From SXRF01 sp964624555 (GTDB lineage: Bacteria; Pseudomonadota; Alphaproteobacteria; Rickettsiales; SXRF01): DNA of 64,000 bases. A program made the translations under genes and the position numbers. Positions 42,998-51,796 of this stretch are shown in pieces. Each line of letters begins with the position of its first letter. Within the stretch, counting starts at the first letter, position 1. The stretch covers positions 1 to 64,000 of the forward strand of contig CAZUXB010000005.1 in the NCBI GenBank assembly GCA_964624555.1, in the 5' to 3' direction. The notes beneath the pieces were generated by a model, which saw only the letters and a program-made list of their open reading frames with translations, was not told the DNA's origin and ran no database searches.

Positions 42998-43903
42998 ATG
43001 TCTATTGATTACCGTACCAGTGATGCTGTAATTACCATCTGCCAGAATAACAAGGCGCAGTCGGTAACTATAACTGAAATAAACGAAAGCGCCAAAGATA
43101 TTACCGGTTTTTCTGTGGAGGAGTTAGTTGGTAAACCGCTTAACATGATACTGCCGGCACGTATCGTTGAATTGATGAATGAATATGTTGAGTTTGATCC
43201 AGATGCTAACGATGTCGGCGCTGTGCTTTCCAAGGTGCGTAGTTTCAGCATAGTAAGCAGGGATGGTAATGAAAATGGTTATCGGGTCAGAGTGGTGCGC
43301 CAAAGTTCAACCGATAATATGATGTTCTTCTCACTGGTATTGCAAAATACCGTGGGGGCAAGGAAAAATGAAGCCACCCGTAAAATTATCCAGGATAATT
43401 TCAAAGGGCATGAATCTCTCGACCGCCAGACCGATTTGCCCGACCGCTCTTCCATGATTAAGGACATCGGTGTAATGAAGCGCTATAATTCGCGCGAGAT
43501 GTTATCATGCTTTGCCATGTTGCAGGTTGATAATTACGATAAATTACTGGCTGAACACGGCCAGTCAATTTTTATTGAAATATTAAAACACGTGGCTTTC
43601 ATCGCTAAGCGTAGCCTGCGCCCTGATGATGTGGTTGGTGTTGTTGGTGATGGCCGCCTCGGTATTTTACTGGTGGATATGGTCGGTGGTTCCGAAAGGT
43701 TGGTGCTCAACCGCCTGCGCTGGCAGATAGCTTCCAACCCTTATACCAGCCCGGGCAAGAATATTGTAGGCTTAAGTGTGAGTATAAGCTTCTGCAATAT
43801 TGCCGAAAATATCAATGAACGGGAAACGCTGGAGCAATGTGAACTGGCGCTGGATGGGCTGGGTTCCAAGTCACAAAATATGCTGGTGAATGCCTCTGTT
43901 TAG
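42998..43903 (+). CDS. PAS domain protein with degenerate GGDEF domain
   Basis: A 301-residue cytosolic protein. Residues 8-120 form a PAS domain (VTITEINESAKDITGFSVEE, LVGKPLNMILPARIVELMNE). Residues 140-300 resemble a diguanylate cyclase fold (CFAMLQVDNYDKLLAEHGQS, FIEILKHVAFIAKRSLRPDD), but the GGDEF signature is replaced by GDGRLG, so it is unlikely to make c-di-GMP. It may bind a nucleotide or act as a sensor scaffold. It lies between sdhE and recG, which are usually neighbours. Confidence 0.78.
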   Translation: MSIDYRTSDAVITICQNNKAQSVTITEINESAKDITGFSVEELVGKPLNMILPARIVELMNEYVEFDPDANDVGAVLSKVRSFSIVSRDGNENGYRVRVVRQSSTDNMMFFSLVLQNTVGARKNEATRKIIQDNFKGHESLDRQTDLPDRSSMIKDIGVMKRYNSREMLSCFAMLQVDNYDKLLAEHGQSIFIEILKHVAFIAKRSLRPDDVVGVVGDGRLGILLVDMVGGSERLVLNRLRWQIASNPYTSPGKNIVGLSVSISFCNIAENINERETLEQCELALDGLGSKSQNMLVNASV

Positions 43904-43943
43904 AATAATGGACGAACAGGCTTAAATCCGCTAACCTTGCCGG

Positions 43944-46169
43944 ATGCGGCACGAAATTCTCAATTATTTGTTTTCAGCAGTAACGCGGGTGAAGGGCGTG
44001 GGTGGTACCACGTCTGAGGCTTTGTGCCGCCTGCTTCCACCTTCCATGACCATTTCTGGTGCCAAGATTCCCATCATCCGCGACCTGCTATTTCACCTGC
44101 CAGCGAGTGTGCTCGATAGAAGGTTTACCTGTTCACTGACTGAAGCTCCGGCGGATGTCATAGCTACTTTCGTGGTCAGAGTAGATACCCATTTGCCGCC
44201 AGCGGCCGCCGCACGGCGCTACGGCAAAAAGCCCTACAAGGTTCTCTGCTCCAATGAGACCGGCGATATCACGCTGGTATTTTTCAACGCGCGGGATGAT
44301 TATATCAAACAGGCATTGCCGGTGGAGCAGATGCGGGTGATAAGCGGGCGCACCGAAAAGTTTGATTATAGATTACAGATGACGCATCCCGATATCATCA
44401 CCACTGTGGACAAGCTCGCCGAGGTGCAGAAACCGGAGCCGGTGTACCCGCTTACGCTGGGGCTTACCAGCAAGCGTATCCACAAGCTGGTGATAGAAGC
44501 TCTGGAAAAAACTTCTGAACTGCCGGAGTGGATTGCCTCCGAAATGCTTGCAGAAAGAAAATGGAAAAGTTGGAAGCAATCGGTTATGGCCGCCCATAAC
44601 CCGCAAACGCCGGAAGATATCCTGCCAACTTCGTCCGCGCGGATGCGTCTGGCTTATGACGAGATGCTGGCCAACCAACTGCACCTTGCGATACTGCGCA
44701 CCAACCGCCAGAAGCAGGCCGGGGAGATAATCAAAGGCAGTGGCGATCTTACTGAAAAACTGATCAAACAATTACCCTATGCGCTTACTAGTGGGCAAAT
44801 TACTGTGCTCAAGGAAATTGCTGATGACATTGCTTCCGGAAACCGCATGGGCCGGTTGTTGCAGGGTGATGTCGGTAGCGGTAAAACCATCGTGGCGCTG
44901 CTATCAATGCTGCGCGCGGTGGAGCAGGGGCTGCAATGCGCTCTGATGGTGCCCACAGAAATTGTCGCCAGCCAGCATTACGAGGTAATTTCTGCACTCA
45001 CCAGGAATCTGGGGATAGAGGTTGCCATGCTTTCGGGACGGGTGAAGGGCAATTCCCGCAAATATATACTTGATGATCTGGCCAGCGGCAAAACCAATAT
45101 CATCATCGGTACCCACGCTTTGTTCCAGGAGCGTGTCGAGTTTGCCAATCTGGCTTTTGTAGTAATTGATGAGCAGCACCGTTTCGGGGTGGAGCAGCGT
45201 ATGGCGCTGTCGGCCAAGGGCAAAGCGCCGCACGTGCTGCATATGACGGCAACGCCGATTCCGCGCTCCCTGACCATGACCATTTATGGCGATATGGAAT
45301 GTTCCCTGCTCAAGGAAAAGCCAGCGCAACGCCAGCCCATCACCACCCGCGTCATTCCCGCCTCGCGCTATGAAGAAATTATGGAGCGCCTGGGAGCGGC
45401 TATTTCCCGCGGGGAAAAGGCGTATTGGATATGTCCGCTGATTGAGGATAATTTTCTTCTCCCTCCCCCCTTGCGGGGGAGGGTCGGGGTGGGGGGTAAA
45501 ATCACAAATTCGCAGCAGGAATACACCCCCCATCCTAACCTTCCCCCGCAAGGGGGGAGGGAACTTGTGCCCTCTTTTACTATCGAGCAAGACATTGCCG
45601 CCGCAAAATTACGCTATACCGAGTTCAAGGCTCGTTTTGGCGATATTGTTGGGCTGGTGCATGGCCAGATGAAAGGTGATGAGCGAGACGCGGTAATGGA
45701 AGATTTCGCAACCGGCAAAACCAGGTTGCTGGTGGCTACCACGGTGGTAGAGGTAGGGGTTGATGTACGTGATGCCACCATCATCGTTATTGAAAAAGCC
45801 GAGCGTTTCGGCCTTTCTCAACTTCACCAGTTACGCGGGCGGGTGGGGCGCGGCGATAAAGCCAGTGCCTGTGTGTTGCTTGCTTCCGATAATTCCGGGG
45901 AGGTGGCAAAATCCAGACTCTCCATACTGCGCGAGACCGAGGATGGTTTCCGCATCGCCGAGGCCGATCTTACCATCCGCGGTGGTGGCGACTTAACCGG
46001 AACCCGCCAAAGCGGCCTGCCGCGCTTTATTTTTACCGATCTTTTCGAGCATCAGGAGCTTTTGGAGGAAGCTAGGGCTGATATTATGAACTTCCTGGAG
46101 ATCAATAAAACCATGGATAACCCGCGCGGCAAGGCTCTGGAACTGCTTTTGCAGTTGTTTAAATACTAG
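43944..46169 (+). CDS. recG: ATP-dependent DNA helicase RecG with repeat-derived insertion
   Basis: A 741-residue helicase that remodels stalled replication forks. The N-terminal wedge domain is followed by Walker A (RLLQGDVGSGKTIVALLSML), DEQH (LAFVVIDEQHRFGVEQRMAL), TATPIPRSLTMTIYGDME, then TTVVEVGVDVRDATIIVIEK and LHQLRGRVGRGDKASACVLL. Residues about 505-540 (LPPPLRGRVGVGGKITNSQQ, EYTPHPNLPPQGGREL) are a translated palindromic repeat lying between PLIEDN and the following helix, where the family has a variable loop. The rest is of ordinary length. Confidence 0.96.
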   Translation: MRHEILNYLFSAVTRVKGVGGTTSEALCRLLPPSMTISGAKIPIIRDLLFHLPASVLDRRFTCSLTEAPADVIATFVVRVDTHLPPAAAARRYGKKPYKVLCSNETGDITLVFFNARDDYIKQALPVEQMRVISGRTEKFDYRLQMTHPDIITTVDKLAEVQKPEPVYPLTLGLTSKRIHKLVIEALEKTSELPEWIASEMLAERKWKSWKQSVMAAHNPQTPEDILPTSSARMRLAYDEMLANQLHLAILRTNRQKQAGEIIKGSGDLTEKLIKQLPYALTSGQITVLKEIADDIASGNRMGRLLQGDVGSGKTIVALLSMLRAVEQGLQCALMVPTEIVASQHYEVISALTRNLGIEVAMLSGRVKGNSRKYILDDLASGKTNIIIGTHALFQERVEFANLAFVVIDEQHRFGVEQRMALSAKGKAPHVLHMTATPIPRSLTMTIYGDMECSLLKEKPAQRQPITTRVIPASRYEEIMERLGAAISRGEKAYWICPLIEDNFLLPPPLRGRVGVGGKITNSQQEYTPHPNLPPQGGRELVPSFTIEQDIAAAKLRYTEFKARFGDIVGLVHGQMKGDERDAVMEDFATGKTRLLVATTVVEVGVDVRDATIIVIEKAERFGLSQLHQLRGRVGRGDKASACVLLASDNSGEVAKSRLSILRETEDGFRIAEADLTIRGGGDLTGTRQSGLPRFIFTDLFEHQELLEEARADIMNFLEINKTMDNPRGKALELLLQLFKY
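45458..45563. repeat. C-rich palindromic repeat inside recG
   Basis: Left arm TCCCTCCCCCCTTGCGGGGG then AGGGTCGGGGTGGGGG; right arm CCCCCCATCCTAACCTTCCC then CCGCAAGGGGGGAGGG. The arms are inverted copies around an AT-rich centre (AAAATCACAAATTCGCAGCA). About 106 bases are translated in frame. It belongs with the intergenic elements at 37436 and 32617. Confidence 0.93.
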
Positions 46170-46175
46170 CTCCTG

Positions 46176-47012
46176 CTACCATAACACTGCTATGGCACAA
46201 TAAAGGTCGGTTGCATCAGTATAGGTGGTGTTCAATTTGTACTGATATCCAAGGCAGCCAGCCATCGAAATATCCCGGACTGAGCCTGTACCCTGGGCAC
46301 CATCATCAATTTTAGAATCAATAGAGTATTGCTGGTAGGGCGTTGCATAAATCCAAAAATAATTTAAACGCGAGGTGTTGGAAAATTGAAACGAATTTGG
46401 GCCAATCCGATTAGGTTGTACAAAAATATGCGGCTCTACGTTTGATAATTTGGAAATTGGGAGAAAGAGGTCATAATCACTTGAGACCATTGGGTCGTGG
46501 AGTGGATAGCCAGCAGTGGTAATGGAAGCAGTGTTTGTCAATAAATAGTTCCCGGCGCTAACACTCCCTCCATATTGCCCGGCAATTAATTTTGCTTCTG
46601 AGAGATGTTGCCAGAATACATATGTTTCCCCATAGTAATCAATCGTGCCATCATTATTGCCAAAACCATATATCCATGGTGCGGATGTGAGTGATTTTCC
46701 GGCGTTGGTTCCGGTGAAGGTAAAGAAACCGAGCTGTGAGGCATCGCCTGGAGGTAGGTCACCAGGTAAAGCACCATATTTTACCTTAAAAGTGCTGGCT
46801 GCGGTTTTAAATTCGTCTATCTGTTTAATTTCCGCCCGAACCTGCGCTGATTTTATTAAATCCTTGCCGACAAATATACCGCCAATAATTAAGCCAATAA
46901 CGACTATCACAATTGACAATTCAATAAGCGTAAAACCACTATATAGGCGCCCATTAAACTGTTTGGAGGCATATTTAGTGGAATCATTAAGAATGGTATT
47001 GCACCCTTTCAT
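46176..47012 (-). CDS. Type IV pilin-like protein (prepilin N-terminal signal)
   Basis: A 278-residue protein with a prepilin-type signal: SG|FTLIELSIVIVVIGLIIG, with Gly26 before the cleavage point and Glu at +5. A hydrophobic helix follows, then a globular domain with FKVKYGALPGDLPPGDASQL, as in minor pilins or type II secretion pseudopilins. The 26-residue leader is long. No other pilus gene is in the window, so the system it serves is unknown. The nearest feature is recG, whose stop is 6 bases away. Confidence 0.85.
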   Translation of the reverse strand: MKGCNTILNDSTKYASKQFNGRLYSGFTLIELSIVIVVIGLIIGGIFVGKDLIKSAQVRAEIKQIDEFKTAASTFKVKYGALPGDLPPGDASQLGFFTFTGTNAGKSLTSAPWIYGFGNNDGTIDYYGETYVFWQHLSEAKLIAGQYGGSVSAGNYLLTNTASITTAGYPLHDPMVSSDYDLFLPISKLSNVEPHIFVQPNRIGPNSFQFSNTSRLNYFWIYATPYQQYSIDSKIDDGAQGTGSVRDISMAGCLGYQYKLNTTYTDATDLYCAIAVLW

Positions 47013-47099
47013 AGGAGCTTATTCCTTATGTATAAGCGTATGATTATAATAAAAACCTACTAATAAATCGTAAATATTCTTGCTTGTAGAGGAGCTTGT

Positions 47100-48452
47100 T
47101 TGTATAAGCCTGCTATGAAAAAAACCGCAAAATCTAAAGAAATACCACCAAGGGTTGGGTTTGTTAGCCTTGGTTGTGCCAAGGCGTTGGTCGATTCTGA
47201 GCGCATACTAACCCAGCTGCGCGCTGAAGGCTATGAATTTTCCGGCGGTTATGGTGATGCGGATGTGGTTATCGTCAATACCTGCGGGTTTCTCGACAGT
47301 GCGCGTGAAGAATCACTCTCGGCAATTGGCGAGGCTATTTCTGAAAATGGCAAGGTCATAGTAACCGGCTGCATGGGAGCAACCCCGGAACTTATCCGCA
47401 GCAAATACCCGGATGTGCTCTCCATAACCGGCCCGCAACAATATGAATCGGTTGTTGCGGCAGTGCATAAGGCTTTGCCGCCGCTGCATGACCCCTATTT
47501 TGACCTGGTGCCGCCACAGGGTATCAAGCTTACACCGCGCCATTACGCTTACCTAAAGATTTCTGAAGGCTGCAATAACCGTTGTTCGTTTTGCATTATA
47601 CCAAAGCTGCGCGGTGATCTGGTAAGCCGTCCGGCGGCGGATGTCCTTGCTGAGGCGGAAAGGCTGGTTGCTTCCGGAGTAAAAGAATTGCTGGTGGTTT
47701 CGCAGGATACCAGCGCTTATGGGATAGATACAAAATATGCCACCAGCACATGGAAAGGCAAAGAAGTCCGGGCTAAATTCTATGATCTGTGTGCGGCGCT
47801 GGGTGAACTGGGGGCATGGGTGCGCCTGCATTATGTTTACCCCTATCCGCATGTCGATGAGGTGGTGCAACTGATGGCCGCAGGCAAAATACTGCCCTAC
47901 CTTGATATCCCCTTCCAGCACGCAGCACCGAATGTGCTAAAAAATATGCGCCGCCCGGCCAGTTCAGAAAAAGTTCTGGAACGTATAAAAAAATGGCGGG
48001 AGATATGCCCTGAAATAACCTTGCGCTCAACCTTCATAGTCGGCTTCCCCGGGGAAACCGAAGAAGATTTCCAGTTCCTGCTCGATTGGCTGAAAGAGGC
48101 GCAACTCGACCGCGTTGGTTGTTTCCGTTATGAAAATGTTGCTGATGCCGATTCCAATGCCCTCAAAAACCATGTGCCGCAGGATGTTATAGAGGACAGG
48201 TGGAACCGCTTCATGGCCGTACAACAAAAAATCAGCGCCAAAAGACTTAAGAAAAAAGTTGGGCAGATATTACCTGTACTCATTGATGAAGTAACTAAAG
48301 ACAGCATCATCGGCCGTTCTTATGCCGATGCGCCGGAGATAGACGGGGTAGTTCATATAAAAAGCAAAGGCCGCGTTCTTCCCGGTACAATTGTGAAGGT
48401 GAAAATCGAAAAATCTGATGAGTATGATTTGTATGGCAGTGTCATCCTGTGA
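47100..48452 (+). CDS. rimO: Ribosomal protein S12 methylthiotransferase RimO
   Basis: A 450-residue radical-SAM enzyme that adds a methylthio group to Asp of ribosomal protein S12. The N-terminal iron-sulfur domain has FVSLGCAKALVDSERILTQL, VNTCGFLDSAREESLSAIGE and VTGCMGATPEL. The radical-SAM site is KISEGCNNRCSFCIIPKLRG, followed by YPYPHVDEVVQLM and DIPFQHAAPNVLKNMRRPAS. A TRAM domain ends the protein. The KALVDSE motif separates RimO from MiaB. Met6 (47115) is an alternative start. The final residues (VIL and stop) are encoded by the edge of a repeat. Confidence 0.96.
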   Translation: MYKPAMKKTAKSKEIPPRVGFVSLGCAKALVDSERILTQLRAEGYEFSGGYGDADVVIVNTCGFLDSAREESLSAIGEAISENGKVIVTGCMGATPELIRSKYPDVLSITGPQQYESVVAAVHKALPPLHDPYFDLVPPQGIKLTPRHYAYLKISEGCNNRCSFCIIPKLRGDLVSRPAADVLAEAERLVASGVKELLVVSQDTSAYGIDTKYATSTWKGKEVRAKFYDLCAALGELGAWVRLHYVYPYPHVDEVVQLMAAGKILPYLDIPFQHAAPNVLKNMRRPASSEKVLERIKKWREICPEITLRSTFIVGFPGETEEDFQFLLDWLKEAQLDRVGCFRYENVADADSNALKNHVPQDVIEDRWNRFMAVQQKISAKRLKKKVGQILPVLIDEVTKDSIIGRSYADAPEIDGVVHIKSKGRVLPGTIVKVKIEKSDEYDLYGSVIL

Positions 48453-48533
48453 GTCGCGAAGCGACTGCGCAGGATCTCCCTCGATTATTCACAGATCCTG
48501 TGCTGCGGCTTCGCTGCCCACAGGATGGCGCAA
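48440..48533. repeat. GCGAAGCGACTG-type palindromic repeat between rimO and SPOR gene
   Basis: TGTCATCCTGTGAGTCGCGA then AGCGACTGCGCAGGATC on the left is matched by CAGATCCTGTGCTGCGGCTT and CGCTGCCCACAGGATGGCGC on the right. It covers the whole gap and encodes the rimO stop. It ends next to the stop of the convergent gene and may act as a two-way terminator. Confidence 0.75.
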
Positions 48534-49838
48534 CTACTTTGTAGTTATCAGCAGGCAATCAACCCCACGTAGTTGCAGATTATCGCATAGAGTGTTTGCT
48601 TCATCCTCTGAGGCTATAGGGCCAAGCCTTACCGTATATTTTGCATGCGAAGATATGGAAGATAAAATAGAGCTGCCGACATCACCAACCAGATCTTTAT
48701 TGGTATTTTTTATTTCTTCGAGGCGATTGGTTGCTTCTGCCTTGCTGTCGGCGATTACAATCTGTGCCCAGAACTTCTTATCTGAATCATCACTAGGCTG
48801 GACAAAACGTTTACGGGAAAGGGCACGCTGACCTGACGGAACTTTCCTGACAAGCAGACGGCGACGCTCTTCATACGCATTGCCATGTTTGTAGTTGTTT
48901 GAAGAAAACCTTTCTTCTGGCGGAGTTTCTTCTTTAATGGCCTGTTCACGGCTTTCTTCATAGCGGCATCTTAAACGTGAATCGTAGGCGTTTATGGTGG
49001 TATTGCAGAAGTTGGCGGCGGCGTCACCATCAGCAAATACGCCTACGCTAATCTGTACACCACTATTACCAGAAGCAGATAAATTGCGCTGTACACGCAC
49101 CCACAAATCCTTGGCTAATTTAGGTGAATTGTCATTTACATAATTCCAGAATTTATTGGCGGCGCCTTCGCTGGAAAAAGTTTCAATTATGATACGGCCG
49201 GGCTTATCAGAGTTAAACACTACCAGATGGGCTTCAGTTTTTTCTTCACTGAACACTGGCTTTATTTCTTCGTTTTTATCGCTGGTCAAAGGAACCGGGA
49301 TAGCCTGGGCTACGTCTACCTCGGCATTTTCCACCTGTTCGCGTCCGGTAACATCATGAACTGAAACCTGGGTATTATCAGGTTCAACTGCTGGCGACTC
49401 AGCTACTGTCGGGGCTGCGCCAATATCATTGTTCAGTTCCTCCTTAGAAATAACAAATGATTGGCCTGCTTCTTGATTTACAGCCTGCGACATGCCAATT
49501 GACATGGTCGGCGGTGCTTTTTCTATTCCCTCAATCACAAAGCAGGGAATGTCAGCCTTAAATAATAAATTACAGATCTTTTGGGCTTTGTTTTTCTCTG
49601 CTATAGGGCCAGCCTGAATGGTATTGGTATTTTCACCTTGTGAATTTACCACGGCCTTTGGGAAAAGCTTCAGTTTTCCCAAGGTGGATTTATATTTTGC
49701 TGACAGGTCGCGCCATTGCTCGTGGGTTTCTTCAACGCTGGATGGTTTTCCGATTTCAATATAATAACTATCGGCAGCATAGGAATTTGCTATAAAAGCA
49801 ACTGTTAATGAAAGCGATACTGCCAGATATTTATTCAC
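48534..49838 (-). CDS. Exported protein with SPOR-like repeats
   Basis: A 434-residue protein with a signal peptide (residues 1-21, ending SYA). Three SPOR-like segments are visible. The first is near residues 24-102 (YYIEIGKPSSVEETHEQWRD ... TIQAGPIAEKNKAQKICNLL). The second is near 205-300 (QISVGVFADGDAAANFCNTT). The third is near 355-433 (KFWAQIVIADSKAEATNRLE ... YTVRLGPIASEDEANTLCDN). SPOR domains bind peptidoglycan bare of stem peptides at division sites. The linkers are acidic and low in complexity. The repeat match is by pattern, so the exact role is open. Confidence 0.75.
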   Translation of the reverse strand: MNKYLAVSLSLTVAFIANSYAADSYYIEIGKPSSVEETHEQWRDLSAKYKSTLGKLKLFPKAVVNSQGENTNTIQAGPIAEKNKAQKICNLLFKADIPCFVIEGIEKAPPTMSIGMSQAVNQEAGQSFVISKEELNNDIGAAPTVAESPAVEPDNTQVSVHDVTGREQVENAEVDVAQAIPVPLTSDKNEEIKPVFSEEKTEAHLVVFNSDKPGRIIIETFSSEGAANKFWNYVNDNSPKLAKDLWVRVQRNLSASGNSGVQISVGVFADGDAAANFCNTTINAYDSRLRCRYEESREQAIKEETPPEERFSSNNYKHGNAYEERRRLLVRKVPSGQRALSRKRFVQPSDDSDKKFWAQIVIADSKAEATNRLEEIKNTNKDLVGDVGSSILSSISSHAKYTVRLGPIASEDEANTLCDNLQLRGVDCLLITTK

Positions 49839-49996
49839 TTAACCCTCACCGAAGATAATTTATATTTTATGAAAAATAAATTCCACATATGAACACATAT
49901 GAAATTCAGTGTCGATGAAATATAATGTTATTTGTTAAAAAACCAACAGATTTTTTAAACATAGCTAAAATAAACATATGGTGAGGAAAATAAATT

Positions 49997-50071
49997 TGGA
50001 GGCCAGGGGGAGAATCGAACTCCCGAATACAGGATTTGCAGTCCCGTGCATTACCACTTTGCTACCTAGCC
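49997..50071 (-). tRNA. tRNA-Cys (anticodon GCA)
   Basis: On the minus strand the acceptor stem GGCTAGG pairs with CCTGGCC (one G-T pair), followed by T and an encoded CCA. The anticodon loop CTGCAAA holds GCA between ACGGGA and TCCTGT. The T-arm reads GGGAGTTCGATTCTCCC. The D-loop has GTGGTAATGC. The 75-base length is normal for tRNA-Cys. Confidence 0.95.
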
Positions 50072-50162
50072 ATAACCGTAAAACATAGAGTCGCGCATAT
50101 TAAGCGCGCCCTTACCGGTTGGTCAAGACTAATTATAACATATTTGAATTTGATATAAAACT

Positions 50163-51176
50163 ATGTTAACACCTGAAAATATGTATAATTTCAGTTCTTC
50201 ATTTCCTGCAACCCGTTTGCGTCGTCCACGCCTGAACGCCTGGTCGCGTGACCTGTTTGCTGAGCGGCGTTTAAGCGCGGCTGATCTGGTGCTGCCTATA
50301 TTCATTCAGGAAGGTAGCAATAGAAAAACGCCTATAGCCTCATTGCCCGGTGTAAGCCGTGTAACACTGGATATACTGGTGGAAACCGCCAAAGAAGCGT
50401 ATGACAACGGTATTTGCGCCATCGCCCTGTTCCCGGTTATAGAGCAAGCACTTAAAAGTCCTTATGGCGATGAAGCGTTGTTTGAAAAAAATCTGGTTTG
50501 CCGTGCGCTACAGGCTTTGAAAAGTGCTGTGCCCGGTTTAGGGGTTATTGCCGATGTCGCCCTTGATCCCTACACCACACACGGGCAGGATGGGATAGTT
50601 GAGGAGGGGCAGATAGTAAATGATGCAACAGTCGAAAAACTTTGTGAGCAGGCACTGGTGTTGGCCAAAGCCGGGTGTGATGTGGTAGCCCCATCGGATA
50701 TGATGGATGGGCGCGTGGGCGCTATCCGCCATTCGCTGGAAAAACACGGTTTTAGCGATACCATGATCCTTGCCTACAGTGCAAAATATGCTTCACATAT
50801 GTATGGCCCGTTCCGTGATGCTGTTGGTTCGGCAACCGCTCTGGGTAAAGCTGATAAGCGCAGCTACCAGATGGACCCGGCCAACAGCGATGAAGCCATG
50901 CGCGAAATAGCTATGGATATAGCTGAAGGTGCCGATATGGTGATGGTGAAACCGGGAATTGCTTATCTCGATATCGTTCAGCGCGCGGCTGCGGGCTTTA
51001 ATATCCCGGTTTTTGCCTATCAGGTCAGCGGGGAATATGCGATGATAAAAGCGGCAGCGCAGAATGGCTGGATCGATGGCGATGCAGTAATGCTCGAACA
51101 GCTACTGGCCTTTAAACGCGCCGGGGCACGGGCGATATTTACCTACGCGGCACTGGATGTGGCGAAGGGGTTGTAA
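50163..51176 (+). CDS. hemB: Delta-aminolevulinic acid dehydratase (porphobilinogen synthase)
   Basis: A 337-residue enzyme of haem synthesis that condenses two 5-aminolevulinates. The metal site reads DVALDPYTTHGQDGIVEEGQ. It lacks the cysteines of the zinc type, so this is the Mg-type enzyme common in alphaproteobacteria and plants. The two Schiff-base lysines are in MILAYSAKYASHMYGPFRDA and ADMVMVKPGIAYLDIV. Met7 (50181) is an alternative start. Neither start has a clear ribosome site. Confidence 0.96.
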   Translation: MLTPENMYNFSSSFPATRLRRPRLNAWSRDLFAERRLSAADLVLPIFIQEGSNRKTPIASLPGVSRVTLDILVETAKEAYDNGICAIALFPVIEQALKSPYGDEALFEKNLVCRALQALKSAVPGLGVIADVALDPYTTHGQDGIVEEGQIVNDATVEKLCEQALVLAKAGCDVVAPSDMMDGRVGAIRHSLEKHGFSDTMILAYSAKYASHMYGPFRDAVGSATALGKADKRSYQMDPANSDEAMREIAMDIAEGADMVMVKPGIAYLDIVQRAAAGFNIPVFAYQVSGEYAMIKAAAQNGWIDGDAVMLEQLLAFKRAGARAIFTYAALDVAKGL

Positions 51177-51178
51177 AA

Positions 51179-51613
51179 CTACCTTGCGGCAACCTTGCCA
51201 GAGTTGGTCGCACTTATAGATGTGCGCAATGTACCTAACATTCTTTCCTCAACTTGAGATGGCTCTTTACCACTATTTTTTGCTGCTCTTCCTTCAGAAG
51301 CAGCCTTTACGAAAGCTTGAGCTACTTCATCAATATTCTGGGAAGTAACATGGAGTTTTCCATCCTTAGAATCTTCCACCAATGGAATGTCCTTTGCAAA
51401 CATTCCAAAGCCGTCCATAAGTTTAATTGCTACACCAGAACTTTTCGTAGTGATATTTCTCTCAGCCTCAACTCCCACTCCAATACTTCTGGACACTCCT
51501 CCAAAATCAGCAAGGGCTTTTTTTAACTTTTCAACTTGTTCGGGAGAAAACTTATTTCCATCCGCTGTTTTGTCAGGTTCAACAAAAATATAATCTGCAA
51601 CTAATCCCGCCAT
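51179..51613 (-). CDS. Hypothetical protein (144 aa)
   Basis: I do not recognise this protein. It begins MAGLVADYIFVEPDKTADGN, continues with a helix (KFSPEQVEKLKKALADFGGV), and has a middle with VGVEAERNITTKSSGVAIKL. The C-terminal part is polar, Ala/Ser-rich and basic. No signal peptide or membrane segment is seen. Upstream DNA is AT-rich, with AGAGGATAAA before the ATG. It converges on hemB with 2 bases between the stops. Codon use is somewhat less biased than in neighbouring housekeeping genes. Confidence 0.65.
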   Translation of the reverse strand: MAGLVADYIFVEPDKTADGNKFSPEQVEKLKKALADFGGVSRSIGVGVEAERNITTKSSGVAIKLMDGFGMFAKDIPLVEDSKDGKLHVTSQNIDEVAQAFVKAASEGRAAKNSGKEPSQVEERMLGTLRTSISATNSGKVAAR

Positions 51614-51796
51614 ATATTTTATCCTCTAATTAAAAGTTAATTAATTACAATATTATCGTTTAAGGTTATATAACAACATAGTAACTGTAAATATCTAATA
51701 TATTAATATTTTATGACAATCTTTAGGTATTAATAATTTGCGGCTTTGTGGGATTTATTATATCATTGAAACGTATAATTTTAATTGGGTATTTAT

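Noticed and set aside
45442..45672. Open frames across the RecG repeat on both strands
   Set aside because: They arise from the stop-poor C/G-rich repeat and have no start context or family similarity.
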